This document shows, piece by piece, positions 32,594-41,982 of a stretch of 64,000 nt of DNA. This DNA is from Acidobacteriota bacterium (GTDB lineage: Bacteria; Acidobacteriota; Blastocatellia; Pyrinomonadales; Pyrinomonadaceae): NCBI GenBank assembly GCA_019239425.1, contig JAFAZX010000020.1:38178-102177 (forward strand). Reading direction: 5' to 3'. The notes below the pieces were generated by a model. The model saw nothing but the letters and a program-made list of their open reading frames with translations. It ran no database searches and was not told the origin of the DNA. A program made the position numbers and the translations under genes. Within the stretch, counting starts at the first letter, position 1. Every line of letters begins with the position of its first letter.

Positions 32594-35122
32594 TTAGTTG
32601 ATGGCCGTGGAGGCGAGGTCGCCGGTGCCGAGGTCTGCGGGCCGCGCGCTCTTGTCCTCGGGCGGGCGCTGTTTGTGGAATGACTTGGCGGAGTACATGG
32701 CCTCGTCGGCGGCGATGAGCAACTGGTCGAGCGTGTCGCCGTGGACGCCGTAGGAGGCCGCGCCGACCGAGATGCCGACGCGCGCGTGCTTGTCGCCGCG
32801 CACGTGGAGGGAGAACTTCGAGACGGCGCGCTCGATGCGCTCGCGCAGCTCCGAGGTCTGCTCGGCCGAGAGGTCTTGGACGATGGCGACGAACTCGTCC
32901 CCGGCGTAGCGCGCGAGGAAGTCGTACTCGCGCAGCTGCGCGTGGAGGATGCGCCCGACCTCGCGCAGCATGCGGTCGCCGGTCTTGTGCCCGAAGGTGT
33001 CGTTGACCTGCTTGAAGTCGTCGAGGTCGAGCATCACGACCTGGAAGGGCCGCCCCGTCCGGCGGGCGCGCGCCGCCTCCTGCTCGTAGCGCACGTACAT
33101 CGCGCGCGCGTTCGGCAGCCCCGTCAGGGTGTCCGTCAAAGCGTTCGACTCGGCCAGCGCGTGACTCATCGCGTTGGCTAAGGCGTCGGACGCGAGGCGG
33201 GCGACCGTGTCCAGAAGCCGCAGGTGGTCGTCCGTGTAACGCCTGGCTTCGGTCGAGTAGACGGCCAGGGCGCCGACGAGCCTTTCGTCCTTCGCGAGCG
33301 GCAGCGCGACCATCGAGCGGAACTGGCAGCCCTCCGGGAGCGGCACGTCCGCGAAGTCGAGCATCGGGTCTAGAAGGTATGAGGCGCGGCGGTTGGCGAG
33401 CACGAATCCGACGACGCCCTCGCCCGGCGCGACGGCGCGCCCGCGCAAGGCTTCGGCGTAACGGCCCGAGACGTGCGCGGCCGTCGCGTAGCCCTTCTCC
33501 TCTTCGTAGAGGTAGACGGCGCACAGGTCGAACGGGAGGATGTGCCCGACCTTGTTGACGAGCACCGAGACCGTGTCCTCGATGTCGAGGGACGAGCCGA
33601 AGGTGCGCGCGATCTCGTAGAGCGCGTAGACCTCGCGGTGCGCGTTCGTGATCTGGTTGAGGTAGTGCGGCGCGTCCGAGCGGTGGACGGGCGAGATGGA
33701 GGCGGCCTCGTCCGACAGTTCCTCGCCGAGCAGGTCGCGGTGCTCCCACTCCTCGGTCGTGACGCCGCGGTTGTCCAGGCCGGCGGCGACGACCTCCTCC
33801 TCGAAGCGCGGCAGGTGGCGCATGAAGACCTCGACGACGCGCGGGTCGAAGTGCTTGCCCGCGCCGCGCCTGAGCATCGCGCACGCCTCCTCGGGCGTCA
33901 TCCCGCGCCGGTACGGGCGGTCTTCGCGCGCCGAGTCGAAGCAGTCGACGACCGAAAGGATGCGCGCGGTCAGAGGAATCTCTTCGCCCTTCAAGCCTTC
34001 GGGGTAGCCGCGGCCGTCCCACTGCTCGTGGTGATAGAGGACGATGGGCACGACCGGGTACGGGAACGCCACGCGTTCGAGTATCTGCGCGCCGACCGTC
34101 GTGTGCACCTTCATGCGCTCGAACTCGGCCTCGGTGAGCTTGCCGGGCTTGTTGAGGATGTGGTCGGGGACGGCGAGCTTGCCGATGTCGTGCAGGAGCG
34201 CGCCGGCCTTGAGCGCCTTGATCTCGGAGGGCGACAAGCCCATCAGCTCGCCCATGCGCTCGCAGTAGAGCTGGACGCGGCGGACGTGGAAGTGCGTCGT
34301 CTGGTCTTTGGCGTCGATGGCGGTGGCGAGCGCCTCGACGGTCGCGAGGTGGAGGCGCGAGACCTCTGCGGCCTCGCGCGTCTTCTCGGCGACGCGCTCG
34401 AAGTAGGTGCGGTAGGTGGCGAGGGTGGCGGCGATGACCGGCACGCTCAGGATGACGTAGAGCAGCCCGAAGCGGCTGATGGAGACGTAGACGAGTCCGG
34501 CCGCGAGCGCGCCCGCGAAGAACGTCCAGGAGCTCAGGAGGTAGCCGTCGCGCCAGCAGCGCCAGAAGGGGCGCCGGCTCTTGAGCGCGAGCAGCGCCGC
34601 CACGAGCACGCTGTTCAGGGCGTACTGGACGAGCGACATCAGGACGAGCGGCAGGATGAGCTGTTCGAGCGGGACGTGCGTGCGGAAGCCGAGCGGCCGG
34701 TCTGCGACCCCGGAGTGCGCGGCGAGCGCGAGGTAGAAACTCTGCCCGGCGACGTAGGCCGTGACGGCCATGCAGGCGGGCATGGCGACCCAGGTGGCCC
34801 CGCGCTTCGAGATGCGGAGCGAGCTGGTCAGAAGCTCCAGCGCGCCGAGGACGATGCCGGCCGGCACGCCGAGGAAGATGACGCCGAGGAAGACGAAGCA
34901 GTCGCCCGCCGTCACGACGGCCTTCGTCCCCGGGATCTTCACGGGGAGCATCCCCGAGATGACGACGAGGCTGGCGAGGACGACGAGCTGCGCCCACTCC
35001 GTCCCCGTGAACGAGAGGCAGTGAGTGACGCCCCACCCGAGCGCCGCGGCGCCCCCCGCCACCAGCGCGGCCCAGTAAGCCCCCGCCGCGCGGCTGTAGT
35101 CAGACATGTCGATTCGAATCAC
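32594..35122 (-). CDS. Membrane HD-GYP, GAF and GGDEF cyclic-di-GMP signalling protein
   Basis: An 842-aa protein. An N-terminal membrane region of 7-8 hydrophobic segments (to about residue 230, MASE-like) is followed by an HD-GYP phosphodiesterase (about 255-420, HDIGKLAVPDHILNKPGKL and HHEQWDGRGYPEGL). A GAF domain (about 470-625) and a C-terminal GGDEF diguanylate cyclase (about 640-800, active site YAGDEF) follow. Both synthesis and breakdown motifs look intact, an unusual pairing compared with the common GGDEF-EAL type. The start is GTG 35122, with GAGGAGG five bases upstream. A PilZ protein at 43.2-43.6 kb could be an effector. Confidence 0.92.
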   Translation of the reverse strand: MIRIDMSDYSRAAGAYWAALVAGGAAALGWGVTHCLSFTGTEWAQLVVLASLVVISGMLPVKIPGTKAVVTAGDCFVFLGVIFLGVPAGIVLGALELLTSSLRISKRGATWVAMPACMAVTAYVAGQSFYLALAAHSGVADRPLGFRTHVPLEQLILPLVLMSLVQYALNSVLVAALLALKSRRPFWRCWRDGYLLSSWTFFAGALAAGLVYVSISRFGLLYVILSVPVIAATLATYRTYFERVAEKTREAAEVSRLHLATVEALATAIDAKDQTTHFHVRRVQLYCERMGELMGLSPSEIKALKAGALLHDIGKLAVPDHILNKPGKLTEAEFERMKVHTTVGAQILERVAFPYPVVPIVLYHHEQWDGRGYPEGLKGEEIPLTARILSVVDCFDSAREDRPYRRGMTPEEACAMLRRGAGKHFDPRVVEVFMRHLPRFEEEVVAAGLDNRGVTTEEWEHRDLLGEELSDEAASISPVHRSDAPHYLNQITNAHREVYALYEIARTFGSSLDIEDTVSVLVNKVGHILPFDLCAVYLYEEEKGYATAAHVSGRYAEALRGRAVAPGEGVVGFVLANRRASYLLDPMLDFADVPLPEGCQFRSMVALPLAKDERLVGALAVYSTEARRYTDDHLRLLDTVARLASDALANAMSHALAESNALTDTLTGLPNARAMYVRYEQEAARARRTGRPFQVVMLDLDDFKQVNDTFGHKTGDRMLREVGRILHAQLREYDFLARYAGDEFVAIVQDLSAEQTSELRERIERAVSKFSLHVRGDKHARVGISVGAASYGVHGDTLDQLLIAADEAMYSAKSFHKQRPPEDKSARPADLGTGDLASTAIN

Positions 35123-35136
35123 TCACACCTCCTCGA

Positions 35137-35213
35137 AAGGCTGAAGGAGGAAGGCTGAAGGATGAAGTGAAGAAGGCGTGCCCTTCCTCCTTCAGCCTTC
35201 CTCCTTCAGCCTT
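35137..35213. repeat. Word-repeat hairpin H4
   Basis: AAGGCTGAAGGAGG repeated (35137-35176) faces CCTCCTTCAGCCTT repeated (35182-35213). The arms pair for about 26 perfect bases with a very short loop. It lies immediately upstream of the HD-GYP/GGDEF ribosome binding site. Confidence 0.7.
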
Positions 35214-35623
35214 CCCTTAAAACCGTCCGTCGCCGGAGGAGAGGGCCGGGAGCAAATCGGCACTCGCCTCCGGCGACGGGCTTGGGGGCAAACGGCGGGC
35301 AACGTTGTGGCACTCGCCCGCCGGGCTGGGTGAGAAATGTGGGAGGCGTCCGTCGGGTGACCTCGACTCTCTACGCCTCCTCTTTCAAAACTGGTGCGGC
35401 CTCCCGGTCTCCGTGCGGTGAGTCCGGAGGGGCGCGTGCCGTGCCCCCGCAAGCCGCGACGTCTCTCTTAACAACACGCGTGCCGGGGACGAACGGCCGT
35501 TTTCGGCGGGGAAAACCGTGAGCGCGCACGCGGCGAGGTCAACGTGACGCGTCAGCCTGATTCGCGGAGGGCAGAATGAACGCGCGGGTGTGTGAGGGGT
35601 AGAACGATTTAAGATGAAGAAAT
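35214..35623. other. Gene-free interval
   Basis: About 410 bp with no convincing coding sequence. It holds a further inverted repeat, CCGTCGCCGGAGG (35227-35239) with CCTCCGGCGACGG (35267-35279). The promoter of the GGDEF gene is probably here but no clear box was found. Confidence 0.4.
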
Positions 35624-35698
35624 GAATTAACCACAGAGACACGGAGGCACAGCTTAGAGCAACTAGCCCCGAGCTGTGCCTCCGTGTCTCTGTGTTTA
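35624..35698. repeat. Inverted repeat related to 32507-32590
   Basis: ATTAACCACAGAGACACGGA and following bases (35624-35653) pair with 35669-35698, with about two mismatches in 30. The core CCACAGAGACACGGAGGCAC differs from the 32.5-kb element by a few transitions, so both belong to one repeat family. It lies 3' of the lysozyme-like gene and likely terminates it. Confidence 0.75.
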
Positions 35699-35734
35699 AT
35701 AGTTCTCAGCTACACCCGAGCGCACACAGCCGCG

Positions 35735-36562
35735 TCAGGCGCGGGGGTCGCCTTTGAGGTAGTGGCCGGTGACTTTGCGGAAGGCGTCGGAGGTGTCCTT
35801 GCCGGCGAAGCCGTCCACCTTGAGGAAGATGCCGGGGAAGAGGTTGAGCGCCTTCTGCAAGGTCTCGGCGAGCGCCGACTTCACCTTCGGCCCGTAGACG
35901 ACGAGCGGCTCGAAGGCCGCGAGCGGGTCGACCGACTCGGGGACGGGGACGGAGGTCGGCAGCGGGTGCCCCTCGACGTTGAACTGGATCGTGCCGTGCT
36001 CGGCCATGCGCCGCAGCAGCGCCGCCGCGCCGCACTGCTGCGAGACGGCCGACTGCGACCACTTGCCGTCGGCCACGTACTTGCCGCTCCTGTACTGGTT
36101 CGTGAAGCTCCAGAGGTACGGCGTCAGGACGTCCGGGTGAAAACGTCGATAGCCGAAGCCGTTGTACTCTTCGAGCTTGTAGAGCGTCGCCGGGATCGTC
36201 CAGTCAGTCCACTTGTCCAAGCCCTTGAGTTTCAGGGAGTCGGTCGCGCTCTCCTCCCACGTGAAGGGCGGCTTGCCGGTCTTCGGGCGTCCGGCCGGGA
36301 CGTGGACGGTGCGCGCCGTGAGCTTGTCGCCGTTGTGCAGGTGGAGGTTGAAGTTCTGCGAGCACTCCATGTTATGTATCACGCCGATGAAGTACCAGGG
36401 GATGCCGAGCGGGTCGCCGACCGCCGCGTAGCGGTTGCGGTTCTGCTCGATGGTGCCGGAGAGCTTGTCGACCACGCCCGCGCGGGCCGCGTTGATGATG
36501 CACGTGTCGAAGAGCCTCTGGTACTCGTCCCTGAGCTTCTGCGTCAGTGGGATTGCGGGCAT
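35735..36562 (-). CDS. Lysozyme-like cell-wall hydrolase family protein
   Basis: A 275-aa protein. The core (about 10-175) contains WYFIGVIHNMECSQNFNLHL, LYKLEEYNGFGYRRFHPD and SPYLWSFTNQY-like text (here LTPYLWSFTNQYRSGKY), ending SQQCGAAALLRRM. I associate this with putative phage- or cyanobacterial-type lysozyme/peptidoglycan-binding proteins. The Glu in MECSQ is a candidate acid catalyst. The C-terminal 80 residues (LQKALNLFPGIFLKVDGFAGKDTSDAFR) look like a peptidoglycan-binding repeat. No signal peptide is seen from ATG 36562, which has GAGGAGAA six bases upstream; the frame upstream of that is non-coding. Confidence 0.7.
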   Translation of the reverse strand: MPAIPLTQKLRDEYQRLFDTCIINAARAGVVDKLSGTIEQNRNRYAAVGDPLGIPWYFIGVIHNMECSQNFNLHLHNGDKLTARTVHVPAGRPKTGKPPFTWEESATDSLKLKGLDKWTDWTIPATLYKLEEYNGFGYRRFHPDVLTPYLWSFTNQYRSGKYVADGKWSQSAVSQQCGAAALLRRMAEHGTIQFNVEGHPLPTSVPVPESVDPLAAFEPLVVYGPKVKSALAETLQKALNLFPGIFLKVDGFAGKDTSDAFRKVTGHYLKGDPRA

Positions 36563-36738
36563 AAGGGTTCTCCTCGTTTCGGTAGGTGCGCGTGGAGTCA
36601 AGAGAACGCCGCAGAGGGTACGCCGGCCCGCGCCCCTCTGGCAAGCCTTTTCGGCCGGGCGCGTTTGACAAGGCGCGCGGGCCTCACGCACTCTCTTCGC
36701 CAAACTTCGGGAAGGTCTTGGGCGGTGAACTCTTGGGA

Positions 36739-38028
36739 GTGAGTGCGGGCGAGGCGGGCGCGGGGCGTGAGGGCTACGTGGGGCTGCTGCGCGCGAACCG
36801 CGACCTCCGCCTGCTCTGGCTCGGGCAGGTCGTCAGCCAGTTGGGCGACTGGTTCGACACCATCGCGCTCTTCACCCTGGTCTTAAGGCTGACGGGGTCG
36901 GGGCGCGCGGTGGGCCTGGTGCTCGTCGCGCGCTTCCTGCCGAGCGTCGTGCTCGGGCCGCTCTCGGGCGTGCTGGCCGACCGCTTCAACCGCCGCCACA
37001 TCATGATCGCCTCGGACGCCGCGCGCGCGCTCGTCGTGCTCGGCTTCCTCTTCGTCCGGGAGCCGGGGCAGCTCTGGCTCGTCTACGTCCTCACCGTCCT
37101 GCAGCTCGCCTTCTCGGCCTTCTTCGAGCCGGCGCGCTCGGCGGCGCTCCCTTCGGTCGTGCAGGAGCGCGACCTCGTCACGGCCAACTCGATCTCTTCG
37201 GTGACGTGGTCGGCGATGCTCACGCTCGGCGCGGCCGTGGGCGGCCCCGTCACCGACTGGTTCGGCACCGACGCGGCCTTCGTCATAGACTCTCTGACCT
37301 ACCTCGTTTCGGCCGCGCTCATCTGGCGCATGCGCCTGCCGCGCCGGCCGCCGCGGCCGAAGACGCGCCTGACGCTGGCGAAGGCGCTCGGCGTGACGGA
37401 CACGCTCGAAGGCCTGCGCTACGTCCGGCAGCGGCCGCGCGTGCTGGCCGTGCTGATGGTCAAGCCGGCGTGGGGCCTGGGCGGGGGGATTCTGACGCTG
37501 ATGCCGGTCTTCAGCGACCAGGTCTTCCGCCTGAGCCTGCGCGGGGCGGCCGGGGGCGCGGCGCTCGGCCTGAGCGCGCTCTACGCGGCGCGCGGCGTGG
37601 GGACGGCTCTGGGGCCTGTGCTGACGCGCCGCTTCTACAGCGAGACGCGCGCGCAGATGCAGCGCGCCATCGGCGTCTCGTTCCTCGTCGCGGGCGTCTT
37701 CTACTGCGCGTTCGGCGGGGCGCCGACTTTTACGCTCGCGCTGCTGTGGCTGTTGATCGCGCACGCGGGCGGGAGCGTCCTGTGGGTCTTCTCGACCGTG
37801 CTCTTGCAGTCCTCGGTCGAGGACGAGTTCCGCGGGCGCGTCTTCGCCGCCGAGCTGATGCTCCTGACGCTCGCGCTGGCCGCCTCGAACTACGTGACGG
37901 GCGAAGCCCTCGACCGCTTCCAAATCTCGCCGCGCGCGGTCGCCGTCACCATCGGCTTCCTCTTCCTCCTCCCCGGCCTCCTCTGGCTCCTCACCCGCCG
38001 CCTGTGGGACAGAGATGGGCAACACTAG
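36739..38028 (+). CDS. MFS transporter (enterobactin exporter/macrolide efflux-like)
   Basis: A roughly 429-aa, 12-helix major facilitator. It has the start LLRANRDLRLLWLGQVVSQLGDWFDTIAL and the loop 2-3 motif GVLADRFNRR typical of the DHA3/EntS-like group (MFS_3). Such exporters move small hydrophobic molecules, including macrolides and siderophores, out of the cell; the substrate here is unknown. The start is uncertain. I chose GTG 36739, and TTG 36733 or a longer form are possible because no strong ribosome binding site is present. Its last 4 bp overlap the end of the convergent secreted-protein gene. Confidence 0.82.
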   Translation: MSAGEAGAGREGYVGLLRANRDLRLLWLGQVVSQLGDWFDTIALFTLVLRLTGSGRAVGLVLVARFLPSVVLGPLSGVLADRFNRRHIMIASDAARALVVLGFLFVREPGQLWLVYVLTVLQLAFSAFFEPARSAALPSVVQERDLVTANSISSVTWSAMLTLGAAVGGPVTDWFGTDAAFVIDSLTYLVSAALIWRMRLPRRPPRPKTRLTLAKALGVTDTLEGLRYVRQRPRVLAVLMVKPAWGLGGGILTLMPVFSDQVFRLSLRGAAGGAALGLSALYAARGVGTALGPVLTRRFYSETRAQMQRAIGVSFLVAGVFYCAFGGAPTFTLALLWLLIAHAGGSVLWVFSTVLLQSSVEDEFRGRVFAAELMLLTLALAASNYVTGEALDRFQISPRAVAVTIGFLFLLPGLLWLLTRRLWDRDGQH

Positions 38029-38819
38029 AATGATACTTTCAGCCTCCCGACCTCTTTTCGAAGTGTGTAGAGCCGAACCTCTTTCCTGATTGCCACGTCG
38101 AGGGCCTGTGCGAGCAGGGAGCTTTTAGTGAACCTCATCCACAATTGTGCCGACGCGTACTGAGTCTCCACGTTGCGTATCCAGCAGTTCCTCGAAGTCG
38201 GATCGACGTACTTTATGACATATGCCATGCCCATCGCGCCGGCAAAACATTCGCAATGCTGGACGCAGTAGCTCACCCTCCGGCAATCTTTATTCGCGAG
38301 CGCGGCCATGTTCGCATCCACGGCCATCTCCGCCTGTCTCATGGCGTTACAGTCACTCGGCTGACATCCCACGCCCGGCCCGGCCTGTGTAAGACGGAAC
38401 GGCCGTTCGGGAAGATTTAGCTGCACCGGCAGAGTCTGGATAACCCTTGAACCTTGCCTGAGCAGGAAAGAGATTTCACCCGGCCTGATCTCCTGTTCGA
38501 CGACATAAAAATTGCTTCTCCCGCCGGCGTCTTTATGGTTGATGACGGCGACGGTATTCCTCGCGGATTTGCCGCCATCCAGGTTCAGGGCCTCCTCCGA
38601 ACTCAGCAGATAAACCTGCTCATCCTTGCCGCTGTAGAACTCGGCGTCGGCGCCCTTCAACGAAACATTCATCTCTTTGATATACCGGGATGTTTCCTCG
38701 GACATTCTGGTCGAACACTCCCTGTTATCAGCACTGGCCCGGTTGGAAGGCGTCAAGCCCGACAGGCCGATGAGCGCGACCGCAATCGCAATACCTAACA
38801 GTTGAAGCTTCTTTCTCAC
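38025..38819 (-). CDS. Secreted protein of unknown function with Cys-rich segment
   Basis: A 264-aa protein with a signal peptide (1-31, RKKLQLLGIAIAVALIGLSG, cleaved near ASA). The middle is beta-rich. A later segment is rich in cysteine (GCQPSDCNAM, CRRVSYCVQHCECFAG, then CW), suggesting several disulfides, and the C-terminal 45 residues are basic and helical. I do not recognise a family. GC content is noticeably lower than in the flanking genes, possibly a recent arrival. It converges on the MFS gene with a 4-bp overlap. Confidence 0.65.
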   Translation of the reverse strand: MRKKLQLLGIAIAVALIGLSGLTPSNRASADNRECSTRMSEETSRYIKEMNVSLKGADAEFYSGKDEQVYLLSSEEALNLDGGKSARNTVAVINHKDAGGRSNFYVVEQEIRPGEISFLLRQGSRVIQTLPVQLNLPERPFRLTQAGPGVGCQPSDCNAMRQAEMAVDANMAALANKDCRRVSYCVQHCECFAGAMGMAYVIKYVDPTSRNCWIRNVETQYASAQLWMRFTKSSLLAQALDVAIRKEVRLYTLRKEVGRLKVSF

Positions 38820-39116
38820 GGCTTTCTCTCCTTACGTTCCGTAGTGACACCCGCCCCTCCCCGTCTCGGGGCTAGGGCGTGTGCGGCGAGGAATCGGGCG
38901 GCGGTTCGGTCTTAAATTCTGGAGCCCGCCCTTATCCGTGTGTGAACGCTGCAAAAGAAACGTAACGCGCCGCGGCGTTTCTGCTTTCTCCTGGTTTGTC
39001 GGCTCTGTGCCTCACAGACTCCGGCCCGCTGCTTTTAACCCTCCACCTTTTCCTTTATCATCCACGCGTCGTTCACCACGCCGTCGCCCGTCACCGAAAG
39101 AAGAATGGAGAGTTTC
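38820..39116. other. Intergenic region between divergent genes
   Basis: About 300 bp that must hold promoters of the secreted Cys-rich protein (leftward) and the S9 peptidase (rightward). No clear boxes, repeats or small genes were seen. Confidence 0.35.
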
Positions 39117-41258
39117 ATGGAGATGAGACTGAAGAGCATCGCCCTTTGCGCTGTAGCGCTGGTCTTCGTGCTCGGGCCGGAGGCTTGGGCGCAGTCGCCG
39201 AAGGGGCGTTTGAGTGTCGACCTGTTCCTGGATTGGGAGATGGTGGCGTCGCCGCAGGTCTCGCCGGACGGGAGGCAGGTCGTCTACACGCGGCGCTGGA
39301 CGGACAAGGTGAACGACAAGTACGAGGACGAGGTGTGGGTGATGGACGCGGACGGCGGGCGCAACCGTTTTCTGGTGAAGGGTGCGCAGGCCGTCTGGGC
39401 GCCCGACTCTCGACGCGTCGCCTACGTCGCGCCGGGGCAGCCCGCGGGGTCGCAGATCTTCGTCCGCTGGATCGACGCGCCGGGCGAGACGCAGTTGACG
39501 CGGCTCGAACGCTCGCCTTCGAACCTCGAATGGTCGCCGGACGGCGGCCACATCGCCTTCAACATGCTCGTGCCCGGCACGCCCGGCCTCTCGGTGAAGA
39601 TGCCCGCGCGGCCCGCGGGCGCGAAGTGGGTGGACGCGCCGCGCGTCGTCGACCGGCTCAGCTACCGCAGCGACGGCTCGGGCTGGCGGCCCGAGGGCTT
39701 CACGCACGTCTTCGTCATCTCGGGCGAGGGCGGCGCGGCGCGGCAGTTGACCGACGGCGACTACCAGCACGGCGCGCCGGAGTGGTCGGCCGACTCGAAG
39801 ACCGTCTTCTTCAGCGCGATCCGCAAGCCCGACGCGGAGTACCTGCGCAACGACTCCGAAATCTACTCGGTCGCGCTCGACGGCGGCGCCGTCCGGCAGT
39901 TGACCGAGCGCAAGGGGCCGGACAACAACCCGCGGGTCTCGCCCGACGGCAAGCTCGTCGCCTACACCGGCAACGACCAGAACGAGAACACCTATAACGT
40001 CACGCGCCTCTACCTCATGAACGCCGACGGGTCGAACAAGCGCGCGCTGACCGAAGGCTTCGACCGCTCGCCTTCGAACGTCACCTGGGCGGCGGGCGGC
40101 CGCGGCCTCTACTTCACGGCCGAAGACCGGGGCTCGCAGAATCTTTGGTACGTGCCCACGTCGGGCGGCGCCCCGACGCAGGCGTCGCGCGGCGAGCAGA
40201 TATTAAGCGTCACTTCGATAAGTAAGGGCGGGCTGCTCGTCGGCACGCGCACGTCGTCCGACCGGCCGGCCGACGTGGTCGCGATTCGCACGCGCACATC
40301 AGGGGAACCCGTGCAGGAGGAGCCGCTGTTCGAGCCGGCGCAGTTGACCGGTGTGAACGCAGACCTGCTCGAAGGTCGAAAGCTCGGGCAGGTCGAGGAG
40401 ATTTGGTACGACTCGGTCGGCATGAGCGGCCAGCGCTGCGCCGCCACGGACGCCTCGCCCGCCGCGGCGAAGGTCACCGACTGCTCGCGGACGCGCGTGC
40501 AGGGCTGGGTCGTCAAGCCGCCCGACTTCGACCCTTCGAAGAAGTACCCGCTGCTGCTCTACATCCACGGCGGGCCGCATTCGATGTACGGCGTCGGCTT
40601 CAACTTCGAGTTCCAGAACCACGCCGCCGAAGGCTACGTCGTGCTCTACACGAACCCGCGCGGCTCGACCGGCTACGGGCAGGCTTTCGGCAACGCCATC
40701 AACAACGCGTATCCGGGGCAGGACTACGACGACCTGATGCGCGGCGTGGACGAAGTCGTCAAGCGCGGCTACGTGGACGAGCAGAACCTCTACGTCGCGG
40801 GCGGCTCGGGCGGCGGGGTCTTGACGACCTGGATCGTGGGGCACACCGACCGCTTCGCCGCGGCGGTGGCGATGAAGCCGGTGGTGAACTGGTATTCGTT
40901 CGTCGGCACGACCGACTCGGCCGACTGGTACTACAACTTCAAGCACCTGCCGTGGGAAGACCCGGAGGAGCACACGCGCCGCTCGCCCATCACCTACGTC
41001 GGCAACGTCAAGACGCCGACGATGCTCCTCACCGGCGACATAGACCTCCGCACGCCCCTGGAGCAGACCGAGCAGTTCTACCGCGCCCTCAAGCTGCGCA
41101 AGGTGCCGACCGCGATGGTGCGCCTCGCGGACGAGTACCACGGCTTCAACGCCGACTTCTCCCTGCGCCACCCCTCCAACCGCGTCGCCCAAATCCTCTT
41201 CCTCCGCGCCTGGTTCGACAAGTACCGGAGGAGGCAGGCGGTGGACAGCAGTAAGTAG
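39117..41258 (+). CDS. Secreted S9-family prolyl oligopeptidase-like peptidase
   Basis: A 713-aa serine peptidase. It has a signal peptide (1-25, LKSIALCAVALVFVLG, ending AWA) and an N-terminal beta-propeller of SPDGR/SPDGK blades (about 45-390). The C-terminal alpha/beta hydrolase domain has nucleophile loop GGSGGG, then LLTGDIDLRTPLEQ (Asp) and DEYHGF (His). This is the dipeptidyl/acylaminoacyl-peptidase group, releasing short peptides from protein or peptide substrates in the periplasm or outside. ATG 39117 has GGAGAG eight bases upstream; 39105 is an in-frame alternative. The stop codon falls within the left arm of hairpin H5. Confidence 0.92.
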   Translation: MEMRLKSIALCAVALVFVLGPEAWAQSPKGRLSVDLFLDWEMVASPQVSPDGRQVVYTRRWTDKVNDKYEDEVWVMDADGGRNRFLVKGAQAVWAPDSRRVAYVAPGQPAGSQIFVRWIDAPGETQLTRLERSPSNLEWSPDGGHIAFNMLVPGTPGLSVKMPARPAGAKWVDAPRVVDRLSYRSDGSGWRPEGFTHVFVISGEGGAARQLTDGDYQHGAPEWSADSKTVFFSAIRKPDAEYLRNDSEIYSVALDGGAVRQLTERKGPDNNPRVSPDGKLVAYTGNDQNENTYNVTRLYLMNADGSNKRALTEGFDRSPSNVTWAAGGRGLYFTAEDRGSQNLWYVPTSGGAPTQASRGEQILSVTSISKGGLLVGTRTSSDRPADVVAIRTRTSGEPVQEEPLFEPAQLTGVNADLLEGRKLGQVEEIWYDSVGMSGQRCAATDASPAAAKVTDCSRTRVQGWVVKPPDFDPSKKYPLLLYIHGGPHSMYGVGFNFEFQNHAAEGYVVLYTNPRGSTGYGQAFGNAINNAYPGQDYDDLMRGVDEVVKRGYVDEQNLYVAGGSGGGVLTTWIVGHTDRFAAAVAMKPVVNWYSFVGTTDSADWYYNFKHLPWEDPEEHTRRSPITYVGNVKTPTMLLTGDIDLRTPLEQTEQFYRALKLRKVPTAMVRLADEYHGFNADFSLRHPSNRVAQILFLRAWFDKYRRRQAVDSSK

Positions 41259-41374
41259 GCAGTAGGCAGACGGCAGTAGGCAGTCGCTCCGCGTTTCGGA
41301 AGTCGAATGGTTTATGCGGAGGTTTCGACAGTAGGGTTTTCAACTGCCCACTGCCCACTGCCCTCTGCCTACTT
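41251..41374. repeat. Word-repeat hairpin H5 (57-nt core family)
   Basis: The left arm (to 41284) is GGCAGTA-type words ending GGCAGTAGGCAGT; the right arm (41342-41374) is AACTGCCCACTGCCCACTGC and following words. The interior 41285-41341 is exactly 57 nt and begins CGCTCCGCG, as in H7. It overlaps the last codons and stop of the S9 peptidase. Confidence 0.75.
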
Positions 41375-41417
41375 CCCTTTTGCTTCGCCGGCCGGAAAGT
41401 GTTATTGGTTCCAGGGC

Positions 41418-41981
41418 ATGAAGGTCAAGGTCGGCGTGATGGGTTCGGCCGGCGAGGCTTCGCCGGAAGAGGCGGGCAAAGGACTGCGCGCGAAGGCGGA
41501 GGCACTGGGGCGCGCGATGGCGGCGCGCGGGTGCGTGACCTTGACGGGCGCGACGACGGGGCTGCCGCACGCGGCGGGCGCGGCGGCGCACGCGGCCGGC
41601 GGACTCCACGTCGGCATCTCGCCGGCCTCGGACGCGCGCGAGCACGTCGAACGCTTCGGCCTGCCGCTCGAAAGCACGGACGTGCTCGTCTACACGGGCT
41701 TCGGGCTCAAAGGTCGCAACGTCGTGCTCGTGCGCACGTGCGACGTGGTCATCATCTTCCGCGGCGGGACGGGCACGCTCAACGAGCTGACCATCGCCCA
41801 CGACGAGGGGCGCGTGACGGGCTGTCTGACCGGCACCGGCGGCGTCGCCGACGAGGCCGAGCGCCTGCTGAACGCCCTGCCGAAGAAGACGGACGCGGTC
41901 GTCATCTACGACGAAGCCCCCGAGCGCCTGCTCGAACGCTGTCTGAAAGCTCTGAACGAATCTCGCGGCGAGGAAGTCTGA
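41418..41981 (+). CDS. LOG/SLOG-family protein (TIGR00725-like)
   Basis: A 187-aa Rossmann-type SLOG-domain protein. The N-terminal strand VKVGVMGSAGE and the nucleotide-loop motif RGGTGTLNEL, a variant of the PGGxGTxxE of lysine-decarboxylase-like (LOG) proteins, support this. Characterised LOG enzymes are cytokinin-type phosphoribohydrolases, and the SLOG superfamily also includes nucleotide-ligand sensors. This subgroup is uncharacterised, so either role is possible. ATG 41418 is chosen because the protein fold begins there. The start has only a weak ribosome binding site. The next gene starts 1 bp after the stop, so the two are coupled. Confidence 0.82.
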   Translation: MKVKVGVMGSAGEASPEEAGKGLRAKAEALGRAMAARGCVTLTGATTGLPHAAGAAAHAAGGLHVGISPASDAREHVERFGLPLESTDVLVYTGFGLKGRNVVLVRTCDVVIIFRGGTGTLNELTIAHDEGRVTGCLTGTGGVADEAERLLNALPKKTDAVVIYDEAPERLLERCLKALNESRGEEV

Positions 41982-41982
41982 A

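Noticed and set aside
33473..35158. 561-aa rightward open frame
   Set aside because: Antisense to the HD-GYP/GGDEF gene; composition typical of a GC-driven shadow.
35192..35642. Small overlapping open frames in the 35.2-35.6 kb gap
   Set aside because: No ribosome binding sites, no hydrophobic or domain pattern, and they overlap inverted repeats.
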